Assembly: GCF_003182155.1 (NCBI RefSeq) | Contig: NZ_QGTG01000001.1 | Coordinates: 1,240,744 to 1,304,743 of the forward strand | Direction: 5' to 3' | DNA length: 64,000 bases | Source: Chitinophaga sp. S165 | Lineage (GTDB): Bacteria > Bacteroidota > Bacteroidia > Chitinophagales > Chitinophagaceae | Shown: positions 26,012 to 35,212 of the stretch, in pieces | Layout of the letters: the number at the start of each line of letters is the position of its first letter | Numbering within the stretch: position 1 is the first letter of the stretch | Made by a program: the position numbers and the translations under genes | The notes under the pieces: generated by a model | What the model saw: the letters and a program-made list of their open reading frames with translations, nothing else | Told to the model about the DNA's origin: nothing | The model's database searches: none

Positions 26012-26320
26012 CTGCAATAGTTTTAATTTGATAATCAGTAAAGACCTTCGCGAAAAATAACAGCTTTCCCTGAAGAAAGCAAGCTATGCATGGTTAACCG
26101 GCGAAGATCCGTTGGTAAAGGGGATATTTTCCCGAATAAATAGCCCTCGCAGAACAAACTTACAATGTTAAAAATTCAATAAACAGTAAACATATTATAA
26201 TCCGCCACATGCATAATAACCTATAAATTATCGAAACTTTTCGTTACATTCCGTTTAGATTGCCGTCTGTGGACTATGTACACACATCATCCAACTAAAT
26301 TCGCTAATTTTAGAATTATT
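26012..26320. other. Divergent intergenic region without a gene
   Basis: About 310 bases, AT-rich in the right half, between the leftward isomerase-like gene and the rightward VWA gene. An alternative ATG for the VWA gene lies at 26276. No RNA, repeat or clean promoter match seen. Confidence 0.5.
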
Positions 26321-27421
26321 ATGAGAGGCATACATTTTTCCAAATTTGAACCCGATGAGCAGCAGGGAAAATCGCCCTTTGAGAAGCTACTGGATGTGTT
26401 CACCCAACTGCTGACTTACACCAGCGGAGATGTTAGTGAAGCATTACAATGGCTGACCGAACTGGACAAAGAGTACCAACTTACTAATGAGGATTATGGC
26501 ATCGGAGATTTTATACAAGAGCTTAGGGATAAAGGATACATCCGGGAAAATGAAGAGAACGGAACCATCCAGATAACCGGCAAGACCGAACAAGATATCC
26601 GCAAACGCGCACTGGAAGAAATCTTCGGTAAACTTAAAAAATCCAACCAGGTTGGTAATCACAATACCCGCAAATCAGGTCAGGGAGACGAACTAAATGC
26701 AGACAGCCGTCCTTACCAATTCGGCGATGCACTGGAGCAGATCGATATGACGGCCTCCATCCGCAACGCACAGATCAATCACGGCATTGATAGTTTTTCC
26801 ATTCAGCAGGACGACCTTGAGATCCAGGAAACAGACTTCAAAACACAGACGTCTACAGCCCTGATGATCGATATCTCCCACTCCATGGTACTCTATGGTG
26901 AAGACCGTATCACACCCGCCAAAAAAGTAGCGATGGCGCTCAGTGAGCTGATCACCACCCGCTATCCGAAAGACACGCTCGATATTATCGTGTTCGGTAA
27001 CGACGCCTGGCAGATAGAGATCAAAGATCTTCCATATCTCCAGGTAGGCCCTTTCCACACCAATACCGTAGCGGGACTGGAACTGGCAATGGACATCCTT
27101 CGCCGCAGGCGCAATCCGAACAAACAGATCTTTATGATCACCGACGGTAAGCCTACCTGCCTTAAGAACGGGAAAGAGTACTATAAGAACAGCTTCGGTC
27201 TTGACCGCAAGATACTCAATCGTACGCTGAACCTTGCTGCACAGTGCAAAAAATTAAAGATTCCAATCACCACATTCATGGTAGCTACCGACCCGTGGTT
27301 GCAAAAATTCGTAACAGAGTTTACTGAAACCAACAACGGGAAAGCCTTCTTCTCCGGTCTGGATAAACTGGGACAATTCCTGTTCTTCGACTTCGAGAAT
27401 GGAAAAAGAAAAATGCTTTAA
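26321..27421 (+). CDS. VWA domain protein (chelatase BchD-like partner)
   Basis: A 366-residue cytoplasmic protein. The C-terminal VWA domain (about 180-366) has the MIDAS motif DISHS, then the Thr/Asp positions in TNTVAGLELAMD and MITDGKPT. The N-terminal 170 residues are helical and charged. The AAA+ gene follows 45 bases downstream in the same direction. MoxR-type or chelatase-type AAA+/VWA pairs insert metals or remodel proteins. No cobalamin or chlorophyll genes are near, so a true chelatase is unlikely. I prefer ATG 26321 (MRGIHFSKFEP); ATG 26276 would add 15 residues. Confidence 0.88.
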   Translation: MRGIHFSKFEPDEQQGKSPFEKLLDVFTQLLTYTSGDVSEALQWLTELDKEYQLTNEDYGIGDFIQELRDKGYIRENEENGTIQITGKTEQDIRKRALEEIFGKLKKSNQVGNHNTRKSGQGDELNADSRPYQFGDALEQIDMTASIRNAQINHGIDSFSIQQDDLEIQETDFKTQTSTALMIDISHSMVLYGEDRITPAKKVAMALSELITTRYPKDTLDIIVFGNDAWQIEIKDLPYLQVGPFHTNTVAGLELAMDILRRRRNPNKQIFMITDGKPTCLKNGKEYYKNSFGLDRKILNRTLNLAAQCKKLKIPITTFMVATDPWLQKFVTEFTETNNGKAFFSGLDKLGQFLFFDFENGKRKML

Positions 27422-27466
27422 TAACAGCATCGCAACATCATATCATCGATAATCCATTAATACAAC

Positions 27467-28966
27467 ATGAATATCAACATAAGTACGTTAGGTGAATTAA
27501 AGAAGAGTGGATACAAACCTAAATCTGTTAAAGAAGAGATCAGACAAAACCTGATCCGAAAACTTCAGAATAAAGAGAATGCATTTCCCGGTATCATTGG
27601 TTATGAAGATACCGTTATTCCAGATACAGAAAGAGCCCTGCTCTCCCGCCATAATATCCTGTTCCTCGGTCTCCGCGGTCAGGCTAAAACACGTATGGCC
27701 CGGCAGATGATCTCCCTGCTGGACGAATATATTCCCATCGTAGAAGGCTCCGAAGTGAACGACAGCCCCTTTGAACCACTGTCCCGTTATGCGCGCGACA
27801 TCGTGGCCGAACTGGGTGATGCTACGCCTATCTCATGGGTTTCCCGTGAACAGCGCTATAGTGAGAAACTGGCTACGCCGGATGTTTCCGTCGCCGACCT
27901 GGTAGGTGATATCGATCCTATCAAAGCCGCCAACATGAAACTGAACTATGCAGATGAAAGAGTGATCCACTTCGGCATCATTCCCCGTTCTAACCGCGGC
28001 ATCTTTGTTATCAATGAATTGCCCGATCTGCAGGCACGTATCCAGGTATCCCTTTTTAACATCCTGCAGGAAGGCGATATCCAGATCCGTGGTTTCAAAG
28101 TGCGTATGCCCCTGGATATCCTTTTTGTATTCACCGCTAACCCGGAAGACTATACCAATCGCGGATCCATCGTTACGCCGCTGAAAGACCGTATCGAAAG
28201 CCAGATCATCACCCACTATCCTAAAAACGTGGAGAACTCCCTGCTTATTACCGAACAGGAAGCCAATGTACATGACGAACAAAAACATGTACATATCAGT
28301 GATATGATCAAACGCCTGATCGAACAGGTTGCTTTTGAAGCGCGTAACAGTGAGTATGTAGACAAGAAAAGCGGTGTTTCCGCCCGTCTTACCATAGCCG
28401 CATATGAAAATGCAGTGAGTGCAGGCGAGCGCAGGGCCATCCTCAACAAAGAAAAAAGCACGTATGTACGTATAGCGGACCTCCAGGGTATTATTCCTGC
28501 CATCACCGGTAAGATCGAACTGGTATATGAAGGTGAACAGGAAGGACCGTTGCAAGTAGCAGTGAATCTGCTGGATAAATCCATCCGCAGCGTTTTCTCC
28601 CAATACTTCCCTAATCCGGATTCCTTCAAAAAGCGTAAACAAACCGCGGCTGCAGAAAATCCTTACAGGGCGGTGATACAATGGTTCGATAAAGGCAATG
28701 CGGTGCAGTTATTACAGGACGTAAACGACAAGCAATACGAGACATCCCTCCTGAAGGTTGAGGGCCTTAAAGAGCTTATAAAGGGCAAATTCCCGCATGC
28801 TAATGCTAAAGAACAATTACTGCTGATGGAATTTGTGTTACATGGTCTGGCTTCCTACTCCCTGATCAGTAAGAAGGTAGTGGAAAATGAGACCCGCTTC
28901 AGTGACCTGCTTGGCACCATGATGAACTTTGGTACCGGCGGAGAAGAAGAGAACGACGAATTCTAG
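27467..28966 (+). CDS. AAA+ ATPase, magnesium chelatase ChlI/MoxR type
   Basis: A 499-residue AAA+ ATPase. Walker A is GLRGQAKTRM (near residue 66), the ChlI-type form, Walker B region GIFVINELPDL, sensor 1 FTANPEDYTNRG, and Arg finger/sensor 2 region LKDRIESQI. A helical C-terminal part extends about 150 residues past the core. It is cotranscribed with the VWA gene and the two should form one complex. Comparable pairs in Bacteroidota have no known target. Confidence 0.9.
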   Translation: MNINISTLGELKKSGYKPKSVKEEIRQNLIRKLQNKENAFPGIIGYEDTVIPDTERALLSRHNILFLGLRGQAKTRMARQMISLLDEYIPIVEGSEVNDSPFEPLSRYARDIVAELGDATPISWVSREQRYSEKLATPDVSVADLVGDIDPIKAANMKLNYADERVIHFGIIPRSNRGIFVINELPDLQARIQVSLFNILQEGDIQIRGFKVRMPLDILFVFTANPEDYTNRGSIVTPLKDRIESQIITHYPKNVENSLLITEQEANVHDEQKHVHISDMIKRLIEQVAFEARNSEYVDKKSGVSARLTIAAYENAVSAGERRAILNKEKSTYVRIADLQGIIPAITGKIELVYEGEQEGPLQVAVNLLDKSIRSVFSQYFPNPDSFKKRKQTAAAENPYRAVIQWFDKGNAVQLLQDVNDKQYETSLLKVEGLKELIKGKFPHANAKEQLLLMEFVLHGLASYSLISKKVVENETRFSDLLGTMMNFGTGGEEENDEF

Positions 28967-28988
28967 AACATATTCTTCCCGTAAAAAG

Positions 28989-29065
28989 CGCGGAATACCG
29001 GACGATATCTGCTAAGATTGGAGTTGCATCTTACAATTGAAGTATATATCTTTCAGTATTCCGCG
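28989..29065 (+). repeat. Inverted repeat flanking a possible promoter
   Basis: CGCGGAATAC (28989-28998) pairs perfectly with GTATTCCGCG (29056-29065), followed by TTTT. The 57 bases between hold a promoter-like pair: TTG, 20 bases, TATCTTTC. The repeat could be a long-loop terminator of the AAA+ gene or an operator for the oxidoreductase gene. Confidence 0.45.
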
Positions 29066-29117
29066 TTTTGCATTCCATGCGCCGCGTTCATTGAAAAACA
29101 CTATATCAACTACAGTT

Positions 29118-30419
29118 ATGAACAACTCAAGAAGACACTTCATCCGCTCTGCCTCTACCCTGGTGGCCGGAGCCGGATTGGTCAGTGCGTTACCCTCTTC
29201 TTTACGCGCTATCGCCCCCAGTGATAAGATCAATATTGCAGCCATCGGCATTAACGGTATGGGCTGGGCTGACCTGAATGCCATGCTCAAAAGCCCGTAC
29301 GCCCAATGCGTAGCTTTATGCGACGTGGACAGCAATGTGCTCCAGAAGAGAGCCGGCGAACTGGCACAGAAAGGTCAGAAGGTGCAGACCTACAACGACT
29401 ATCGCAAGCTGCTGGAAGATAAGACAATTGACGCGGTGATCATCGGTACGCCCGACCATTGGCATTGCCTCCAGATGACCGATGCCGTATCTGCCGGAAA
29501 AGATGTCTATGTAGAAAAGCCTATCGGGAATTCCATTGCGGAGATCAGAGCCATGGTGGCCGCACAGGAACGTACCCAAAGGGTCGTACAGGTCGGCCAG
29601 TGGCAGCGCAGCCAGCAGCATTTTAAAGATGCTGTCGCCTTCGTTCACTCCGGCAAACTGGGTCAGGTGCGCCTCGTAAAAGCCTGGGCTTATATGGGCT
29701 GGATGCATTCCATTCCTAAACAGCCGGATGGCAATCCACCGGCAGGCGTTGATTACGCAGCCTGGCTAGGCCCTGCGGAAAAGAGACCATTCAATCCGAA
29801 CCGTTTTCATTTCAACTTCCGATGGTACTGGGACTATGCTGGTGGCCTGATGACCGATTGGGGTGTACATCTGCTGGATTATGCCCTGTTAGGTATGAAA
29901 GCCCAGCATCCGGTGTCGGTTATGGCCGCAGGCGGCAAATTCGCCTATCCTGATGATGCAGCCGAAACACCCGATACACTTACCACCGTATACGAGTTTG
30001 ACGGATTCAATATTCAATGGGAACATGCTACCGGCATTGACGGCGGCCCTTATGGCCGCGATCATGGTATTGCGTTCATCGGTAATAACGGCACACTGGT
30101 ACTGGACCGTGGCGGTTGGGAAGTGATCCCTGAGAAAGGAAAAATGGAAGCGGTCCCCCGTACCCCGTCCGTAGACAATGGCCTTGACAAACATGCTATC
30201 AATTTCCTGGATGTGATCAAATCCCGTAAACTGGCTGATCTGAACACTCCCATTCAGGCAGGTGCACATGTAGCAACAGTTGCACAACTGGGCAACATTG
30301 CATATAAAACAGGCCGGAAATTACACTGGAATGGCGAAAAGGAAAGATTCGATAGTGGTGCAGCCAATAAGTTCCTGGCAGCCGACTATCACAACGGATA
30401 CAAGCTACCAAAGGCATAA
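29118..30419 (+). CDS. Tat-exported Gfo/Idh/MocA family oxidoreductase
   Basis: A 433-residue periplasmic oxidoreductase. The N-terminus MNNSRRHFIRSAS carries the twin-arginine motif SRRHFIR and a hydrophobic stretch to about residue 32. The NAD(P)-binding fold follows (INIAAIGINGMGW, then CDVDS), with the family signature EKPIGNS (catalytic Lys) near residue 136, and a C-terminal alpha/beta domain with GGLMTDWGVHLLDYAL. Tat export fits a folded protein with bound cofactor. Start 29118 is the ATG before the Tat motif; a TTG further upstream would bury the signal. The substrate is likely a sugar or cyclitol, not determined. Confidence 0.93.
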   Translation: MNNSRRHFIRSASTLVAGAGLVSALPSSLRAIAPSDKINIAAIGINGMGWADLNAMLKSPYAQCVALCDVDSNVLQKRAGELAQKGQKVQTYNDYRKLLEDKTIDAVIIGTPDHWHCLQMTDAVSAGKDVYVEKPIGNSIAEIRAMVAAQERTQRVVQVGQWQRSQQHFKDAVAFVHSGKLGQVRLVKAWAYMGWMHSIPKQPDGNPPAGVDYAAWLGPAEKRPFNPNRFHFNFRWYWDYAGGLMTDWGVHLLDYALLGMKAQHPVSVMAAGGKFAYPDDAAETPDTLTTVYEFDGFNIQWEHATGIDGGPYGRDHGIAFIGNNGTLVLDRGGWEVIPEKGKMEAVPRTPSVDNGLDKHAINFLDVIKSRKLADLNTPIQAGAHVATVAQLGNIAYKTGRKLHWNGEKERFDSGAANKFLAADYHNGYKLPKA

Positions 30420-30434
30420 GCTATAAAAATACAT

Positions 30435-30463
30435 AAGGGCGTTCAATTGGTGAACGCCCTTTG
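30435..30463 (+). terminator. Terminator of the oxidoreductase gene
   Basis: Perfect stem AAGGGCGTTCA / TGAACGCCCTT around attgg, followed by a T-rich tail. Confidence 0.85.
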
Positions 30464-30485
30464 CTTTATTGCAAAATCCACTCTT

Positions 30486-30974
30486 TTAATTGTCTGCATC
30501 AACAGCGTCCAGCAATTCTACTCCCTCTGCATTCCCCTGCTGCGCCGCCAGGTCTATTGCAGTCAGTCCACGATTTTCCCGCACGTACTTGTCAGCTCCA
30601 TGATCCAGTAAAAGCTTTACCAGGTTATTACGTCCGAACATGGCAGCAAACATCAGTGCTGTACCGCCATTACCATGCTGTAAATTCAGGTCTGCGTTAT
30701 GACGTATTAGTAGTGTCGCTATATCCGGATAACCTTTAAAACATACTCCCATCAATGAAGTATTGCCGCCATAATCAGCTGCATTCACATCAGCGCCTGC
30801 TTCGAGTAATATCTCAGCTGCTTCCAGCTGACCGTTATAGGTCGCAATGATCAATGGTGTATATCCGCGACTATCGCGAACATTAAGATCTTTCATTTCA
30901 CCAATATGCTGCCGGAGAAAAGCCAAATCTCCCGTTCGGGCAGCATTAAAGAAATCATCAGTTAAAGTTTGCAT
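30486..30974 (-). CDS. Ankyrin repeat protein
   Basis: A 162-residue soluble protein made of about four ankyrin repeats (NVRDSRGYTPLIIATYNGQL, NAADYGGNTSLMGVCFKGY, NLQHGNGGTALMFAAMFGR, YVRENRGLTAIDLAAQQGN). No signal peptide and no other domain. Likely a protein-binding module; partner unknown. In other bacteria small ankyrin proteins sit beside catalase genes, but none is here. Confidence 0.9.
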   Translation of the reverse strand: MQTLTDDFFNAARTGDLAFLRQHIGEMKDLNVRDSRGYTPLIIATYNGQLEAAEILLEAGADVNAADYGGNTSLMGVCFKGYPDIATLLIRHNADLNLQHGNGGTALMFAAMFGRNNLVKLLLDHGADKYVRENRGLTAIDLAAQQGNAEGVELLDAVDADN

Positions 30975-31128
30975 GGTTCGTGCTCATTTTGAGATTAACA
31001 TTACATCGCTTCTACAGAAATAACCTGCTGTTCAATTAAACAGCAGTCTCAAATATTAAGCCCGAAACATACTGCCCCACATAGCAAAAGGAAGCTCTTC
31101 CTTTACATGGCAGCAAATCCGCACCCTC

Positions 31129-31380
31129 TTACACCTGATAGTTGATATACTTTTCAGTAAAATCACCATTGGCAAACAATTCAATCAATCCGTACCCTGG
31201 CGCCGTCTCCCTGTTGTTGCCATTCCACCACGCTCCGCTTACCGCACCATTACACAGATAGGTCACATTATTATACACTACTTTATCTTTCAGATGAATA
31301 TGCCCGCTAAACAAAGCTTCACATTGGGATGCTGATAGAACAACCGAATGATCTTCGCTACGTCTGTATGCATATCACCA
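31129..31380 (-). pseudogene. C-terminal remnant of a metallophosphoesterase
   Basis: Reading leftward from about 31380: SGDMHTDVAKIIRLFYQHPN, then VKLC, then after a one-base loss near 31308 the frame moves to SGHIHLKDKVVYNN, LCNGAVSGAWWNG and ends at 31129. The GHIH motif is the last metal-binding block of calcineurin-like phosphoesterases. The earlier catalytic blocks are missing, replaced by a piece of an ABC ATPase gene. It is therefore a fragment with a frameshift, not a working gene. Confidence 0.75.
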
Positions 31381-31548
31381 CTCAGCAGCCTGTGTACCGA
31401 AAACAACCCTCATGAGGCTCGATTTCCCATATCCGTTACGGCCCACCAACGCATGAATGTGGCCTCCGACAAGTTTCATATAGCCGCCACTGATAACAGT
31501 TTTAACTCCGTAAGAAAGCGTAACGCTGTTTGTTTCCAGTACATCCAT
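31375..31548 (-). pseudogene. N-terminal remnant of an ABC transporter ATPase
   Basis: ATG 31548 overlaps the stop of the next upstream gene (TAATG), a sign of past translational coupling. It reads MDVLETNSVTLSYGVKTVIS, then ALVGRNGYGKSSLMRVVFGT with an intact Walker A, then QAAEW and a stop at 31375. Only 57 residues remain of about 220-250. The sequence then runs straight into a metallophosphoesterase tail, so a deletion joined two genes. Confidence 0.75.
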
Positions 31549-31853
31549 TAATAAACGTATGAGGTAATTTTGAAGCAGGCGCAGAACAACAGGAAATCGA
31601 GAATAAAAGCTGTACCCACGAGCGCCGCGTAGTTCAATTGCAGGTTGTAATAATAATATAGTTCCTTGCTTTTATAAGCGACATATGCAGCAAATGCAAA
31701 TGCAATAAATTTTAATGCAAACACAGCATGCCCCATGCCAAAATTATATTTAGCGTTCCTGTAATACAGGTAACAACCACATATAGAGAGGACCAATCCG
31801 GGAATGAGGAAAAAGGAACGGTAAAAGAGGAGAAGACCGCGTATTCTTGCCAT
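31548..31853 (-). CDS. Small membrane protein, former partner of the truncated ABC ATPase
   Basis: A 101-residue protein with three or four membrane segments (about 14-30, 40-60, 74-95) and aromatic-rich loops (YYYYNLQLNYA). Its stop overlaps the start codon of the ABC remnant (TAATG), so the two were one operon. It may be a permease-type partner or only co-located. No family recognised. The frame is intact. Confidence 0.55.
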   Translation of the reverse strand: MARIRGLLLFYRSFFLIPGLVLSICGCYLYYRNAKYNFGMGHAVFALKFIAFAFAAYVAYKSKELYYYYNLQLNYAALVGTAFILDFLLFCACFKITSYVY

Positions 31854-31955
31854 AAATTACACTTAGGATGGTTGACTCATCCTTCAGCACAATTTATAAA
31901 TATTTGAGGCCGGCCGTAACCAGCCGTAACACAAAAAAATGTTAAATCGGCAGCG

Positions 31956-32462
31956 TCAGATCGCTGTACCCGCATTTTCATTTTCCTGTTCCAGCATCAT
32001 AGACAGGTATACTGCATCGCTGATGGGATTATCGTAGTATGCTGCAATCGGCTGGAAACCTAAACTTGTATATAACTCGATCGCCGGGCGCATATGTGCA
32101 AGCGTATCAAGCAACATACGTTTATAAGCTAACTCTCTGCCTGCTTCTATAGCTCTTGTGGCGAGTGCTCTGCCTACCCCATGGCCTTTAAAGCCATCAC
32201 GTACAAAGAGCCTTTTCATTTCACAGGTGGAGTTCTCAAAATGACGTACTCCTACACAACCTGCCGGTTGTCCGTCTACCAAAGCAAGGAATAACGCACC
32301 TTCCGGCGCTACGTAATAAGGATCGGGCAAACTACTCAGCTCTTCTTCAAACCGTTGAAAACTAAGATCAACACTCAACCAGTTGGCATACTCCCGGAAT
32401 AGTGATTTCACCTGCTCCAGTAATTTCTGATCACCTTTTTTTACTTCTACAATTTCTAACAT
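31956..32462 (-). CDS. GNAT family N-acetyltransferase
   Basis: A 168-residue GNAT enzyme. The acetyl-CoA-binding motif appears as VRDGFKGHGVGRALATRAI (motif A, Q/RxxGxG/A form), preceded by strand CEMKRLFV and followed by LYTSLGFQPIAAYYDNP. Start ATG 32462 (MLEIVEVKKGDQ); a GTG nine codons earlier is unlikely. Substrate unknown. Confidence 0.9.
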   Translation of the reverse strand: MLEIVEVKKGDQKLLEQVKSLFREYANWLSVDLSFQRFEEELSSLPDPYYVAPEGALFLALVDGQPAGCVGVRHFENSTCEMKRLFVRDGFKGHGVGRALATRAIEAGRELAYKRMLLDTLAHMRPAIELYTSLGFQPIAAYYDNPISDAVYLSMMLEQENENAGTAI

Positions 32463-32489
32463 ACCGCATCTTTTTAGTACATAAAACAC

Positions 32490-32518
32490 AAAAGCCTCCT
32501 GAGCATCAGAAGGCTTTT
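32490..32518. terminator. Hairpin between SnoaL-like and GNAT genes
   Basis: AAAAGCCT-CTGA / TCAG-AGGCTTTT with one mismatch and loop gca; A-run and T-run on the two sides. It lies 28 bases before the GNAT start and about 210 bases after the SnoaL-like gene, which it probably ends leftward. Confidence 0.6.
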
Positions 32519-32730
32519 GCTGGTTCCGGATGGAAATATATTGTTACTAACATAGTACCATCCCAAACTATTTACTGTAAACGATATAACTATTACATTA
32601 ACTCATTGTCAGCATTCACAACTTCACTTTTAATCAGCCTTACTGCTCACCTCCCTGATTTTTTAGGGGGGAAACAAATATAACCAATTTTAGTTAAAAA
32701 TCACAGATGCTGAAAGAAATACTTTATGTC

Positions 32731-33165
32731 CTATTTACCGGCTGTATGTAGTGCTTTTAATTCCGCGGCCAGGGCCATTACCGTGTTTACACCCCAGTGT
32801 TCATGATACTTACCGTCCTTTACAGTTACCATGTCCATTACATGAATTGTTACAGGCTGATGTGTGGCAGGTATGCCCATAAAGTCACCCGTATGTATAC
32901 CAGCGATCGTCTTCAGCGTAGTTACTCTATCGCCTTCTCCCACCTGTTCATAAATAGTTACTTTCAGATCTGAAAATGCAGGCCGTAATATATGTTCGAA
33001 CATTTGGATCAGGCCCGCCGGACCACTGTCAAATCCTTTTGCCGCCGTATGATTGATAAAGGTATGGGCCACCAGTTCCTGGAAGCTCTGCGGATTACCT
33101 TCTTCAATGATCTCTTTATTGAATCGTTTTACCACCGCCTTGTTCTGTTCAATTGTTGCTGTCAT
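32731..33165 (-). CDS. SnoaL-like polyketide cyclase/ester cyclase family protein
   Basis: A 144-residue NTF2-fold protein of the SnoaL-like type: FNKEIIEEGNPQSFQELVAH, FINHTAAKGFDSGPAGL, FSDLKVTIYEQVGEGDRV, HTGDFMGIPATHQPV and the closing HWGVNT block. It lies 49 bases after an AraC-type regulator gene and a PRISE-type SDR gene in the same direction, so the three likely form one unit for change of a small organic compound. No signal peptide. Confidence 0.85.
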   Translation of the reverse strand: MTATIEQNKAVVKRFNKEIIEEGNPQSFQELVAHTFINHTAAKGFDSGPAGLIQMFEHILRPAFSDLKVTIYEQVGEGDRVTTLKTIAGIHTGDFMGIPATHQPVTIHVMDMVTVKDGKYHEHWGVNTVMALAAELKALHTAGK

Positions 33166-33214
33166 GATCTATAGTTTTTATACAGCAAAATTAGGCTTCG
33201 GCGGTACCGCGGTG

Positions 33215-34111
33215 TTATTCCCCGACGTTCAGAGTTTGTGCCTGGACGTTCATATTTTGTTCCTGGTAAGCCGAGGGCGTAACACCGAAGATCTGGCGGA
33301 ATGATTTTGAGAAACTTGAATGACTTTCATATCCCACTTTATCATACACATCTCCTGGTTTTGTTTGCCGGTCTTTCAGCAGGCGGGCCGCCACCTGCAT
33401 CTTTTGCTGCAGTAGCCATCGTTGTGGAGAGGTGCCATAGATCTTCGTAAAACGCCGTTTAAAGGCAGACAGGCTCATACTGCATAAAAAGGCCAGTTCC
33501 TCCACTGTTACAGGACGGGTGACGTTACCTTCCACCGCTTTCCTGATCTCAAAATCCTGCATACTCCCATGCTGGTTAACCCTGAATTGCAGTAAGGTCT
33601 CAGGAGATGTTTGTAACAGATACAGCAGCAGTTCTTCAAACTTCAGTATACAGATCTCCTGTGGTAAGGGCTGGTCCAGCAGCAACATCAGTCGCAGGGA
33701 CTCTATGTAGTTACGGAGGAACGTATCTTTCTCAAAAGTAATGAACGATGCTGTGGACTTCACCTGCCGGTGTTGCTGTACCAGACGATCATACTTCATG
33801 TAGAAGTCCAGCATGGCGCTATCGCTGAAATAAAGCAGAATGGCCTGGTAGTCGCCTTTATCAGATAATACGCTGGTGGTCAAACAACTGCCCGATGCCA
33901 GGAACAGGAAAGCATCATCATTGACAGTAGTTGATTGTCCGCCGTAGATAACCGTCTTACGGCCTTCTATCAGCAGGTGGATCATATTCCTTTGCAGGAT
34001 CACTTTGTTCTTTTTCGTCTTACAAAGCGAAGTAAAAGGCCTTAGAAGGATATTATCCTCCTCACGGTATTGTGCCGGGTTCAGGTCCTGGGGAAGATTA
34101 ATGACTTGCAT
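33215..34111 (-). CDS. AraC family transcriptional regulator
   Basis: A 298-residue regulator. N-terminal cupin-like effector domain (about 1-170), C-terminal double helix-turn-helix (about 190-290) with LAFLCSMSLSAFKRRFTKIY, GTSPQRWLLQQKM and the end signature VGYESHSSFSKSFRQIFG, VTPSAYQ. Start at ATG 34111 (MQVINLPQD); a GTG lies five codons before. It sits between the SDR gene (24 bases) and the SnoaL-like gene and probably controls them. Confidence 0.92.
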   Translation of the reverse strand: MQVINLPQDLNPAQYREEDNILLRPFTSLCKTKKNKVILQRNMIHLLIEGRKTVIYGGQSTTVNDDAFLFLASGSCLTTSVLSDKGDYQAILLYFSDSAMLDFYMKYDRLVQQHRQVKSTASFITFEKDTFLRNYIESLRLMLLLDQPLPQEICILKFEELLLYLLQTSPETLLQFRVNQHGSMQDFEIRKAVEGNVTRPVTVEELAFLCSMSLSAFKRRFTKIYGTSPQRWLLQQKMQVAARLLKDRQTKPGDVYDKVGYESHSSFSKSFRQIFGVTPSAYQEQNMNVQAQTLNVGE

Positions 34112-34134
34112 TCCTGCAAAGATCACAAAAAGTT

Positions 34135-35193
34135 TCAGGGAATAATACCCCGGCTCCGGAAATCATCAAAGATCCGGAAGAACATTTCCTTTGTCTCCAC
34201 ATAATCATGAAAGCCGGCCCTGCGCACTTTAGAACTATCTGCAAATACATCATAGTCCCAGGCGAATACAAAGTCGGCAAAGCGCCAGGAAGACAATTGT
34301 TCATAAGGGATATCCGCCAGACCATACTTCTTTTTCATTTTTTCCCATAGAGGTGCTTTATCGGCCATGATCACTTCCAGTGACATTGGCAACGGCGGCG
34401 ATACCTCCAGATCGAAATAGCGGGCTATTTCCGGCCACATCTCATTCCACCTGAACAAATCCCCATTTACGACGTTAAACGCCTGATTTGCCCCCTTTCC
34501 GTCTGTTGCAGCCCATGTGGTAGCTCTGGCCAGCAAACCGGCGTCCGTCATCTCAAGCAATTTATCATACGCGCCAGGCATACCAGGGAAGCGCAATGGC
34601 AATCCCAGTTCTTTCGAAATAGCCGCATACAGGGCAATAGCCAGGGCCAGGTTCATGGGGTTGCCCAATGCAAACCCGCCCACTACAGAAGGTCTCAACG
34701 CCGACCATGTCCATTTTTTACCAACCTGCTGTTGCTCCAGGAACTCCTGCTGGTCGACATTGAATTCCGGCGGCATGTGTCCGGCGTCAGACTCTCTCGC
34801 AGGCGTCTTAAACGGCCCCAGGTGAGCGCCATACACTTTGTATCCCTGCATCAGGCTGATATGCTGCAATTCTTTTGCTACCGGCTCCACGACTTCCACC
34901 AGGTTTTTCAGCATAGCAAGATTAGGTGGCACCAGCTCCGCCCAGGTAGGCGCATCGACATATGCTGCATAAAAAATGTGGGTGACTTCCGTGAGATGAT
35001 GTATCTTGTTGTAGGTGTCCTTCTTATCTTGCAGGTCGACCGCTATATATCGTACGCCCCCTTCCGTTTCTCCTCCCCTTCTTGACAGTCCGATAATATC
35101 CCAGTCGCCAAGCGCCGCCAGGTGTGCAGCCAGGTTCCTGCCAATGACGCCATGTGCGCCAGCTATTAGTGCTACTTTACGTTGTCCGTTCAT
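34135..35193 (-). CDS. PRISE-type NAD(P)-dependent SDR (progesterone 5-beta-reductase-like)
   Basis: A 352-residue extended SDR. Cofactor motif IAGAHGVIGRNLAAHL (GxxGxxG) near residue 10, then GLSRRGGE, and the atypical catalytic region HISLMQGYKVYGAHLGP, with Tyr and Lys placed as in PRISE enzymes (reduction of enones in plants and bacteria). Lid region WEKMKKKYGL near residue 285. A -7 box TAATTTTG lies 20 bases before the ATG. It heads the SDR-AraC-SnoaL row and is divergent from a second AraC gene. Substrate not determined. Confidence 0.88.
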   Translation of the reverse strand: MNGQRKVALIAGAHGVIGRNLAAHLAALGDWDIIGLSRRGGETEGGVRYIAVDLQDKKDTYNKIHHLTEVTHIFYAAYVDAPTWAELVPPNLAMLKNLVEVVEPVAKELQHISLMQGYKVYGAHLGPFKTPARESDAGHMPPEFNVDQQEFLEQQQVGKKWTWSALRPSVVGGFALGNPMNLALAIALYAAISKELGLPLRFPGMPGAYDKLLEMTDAGLLARATTWAATDGKGANQAFNVVNGDLFRWNEMWPEIARYFDLEVSPPLPMSLEVIMADKAPLWEKMKKKYGLADIPYEQLSSWRFADFVFAWDYDVFADSSKVRRAGFHDYVETKEMFFRIFDDFRSRGIIP

Positions 35194-35212
35194 ACAGTTC
35201 GATTTTATGCCT

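Noticed and set aside
27833..28681. Long antisense frame (282 codons) inside the AAA+ ATPase gene
   Set aside because: The sense frame has all AAA+ motifs; the antisense product shows no domain or signal.
31021..31047. Terminator hairpin CTGCTGTT/AACAGCAG
   Set aside because: The stem is short and no T-run follows on either strand.
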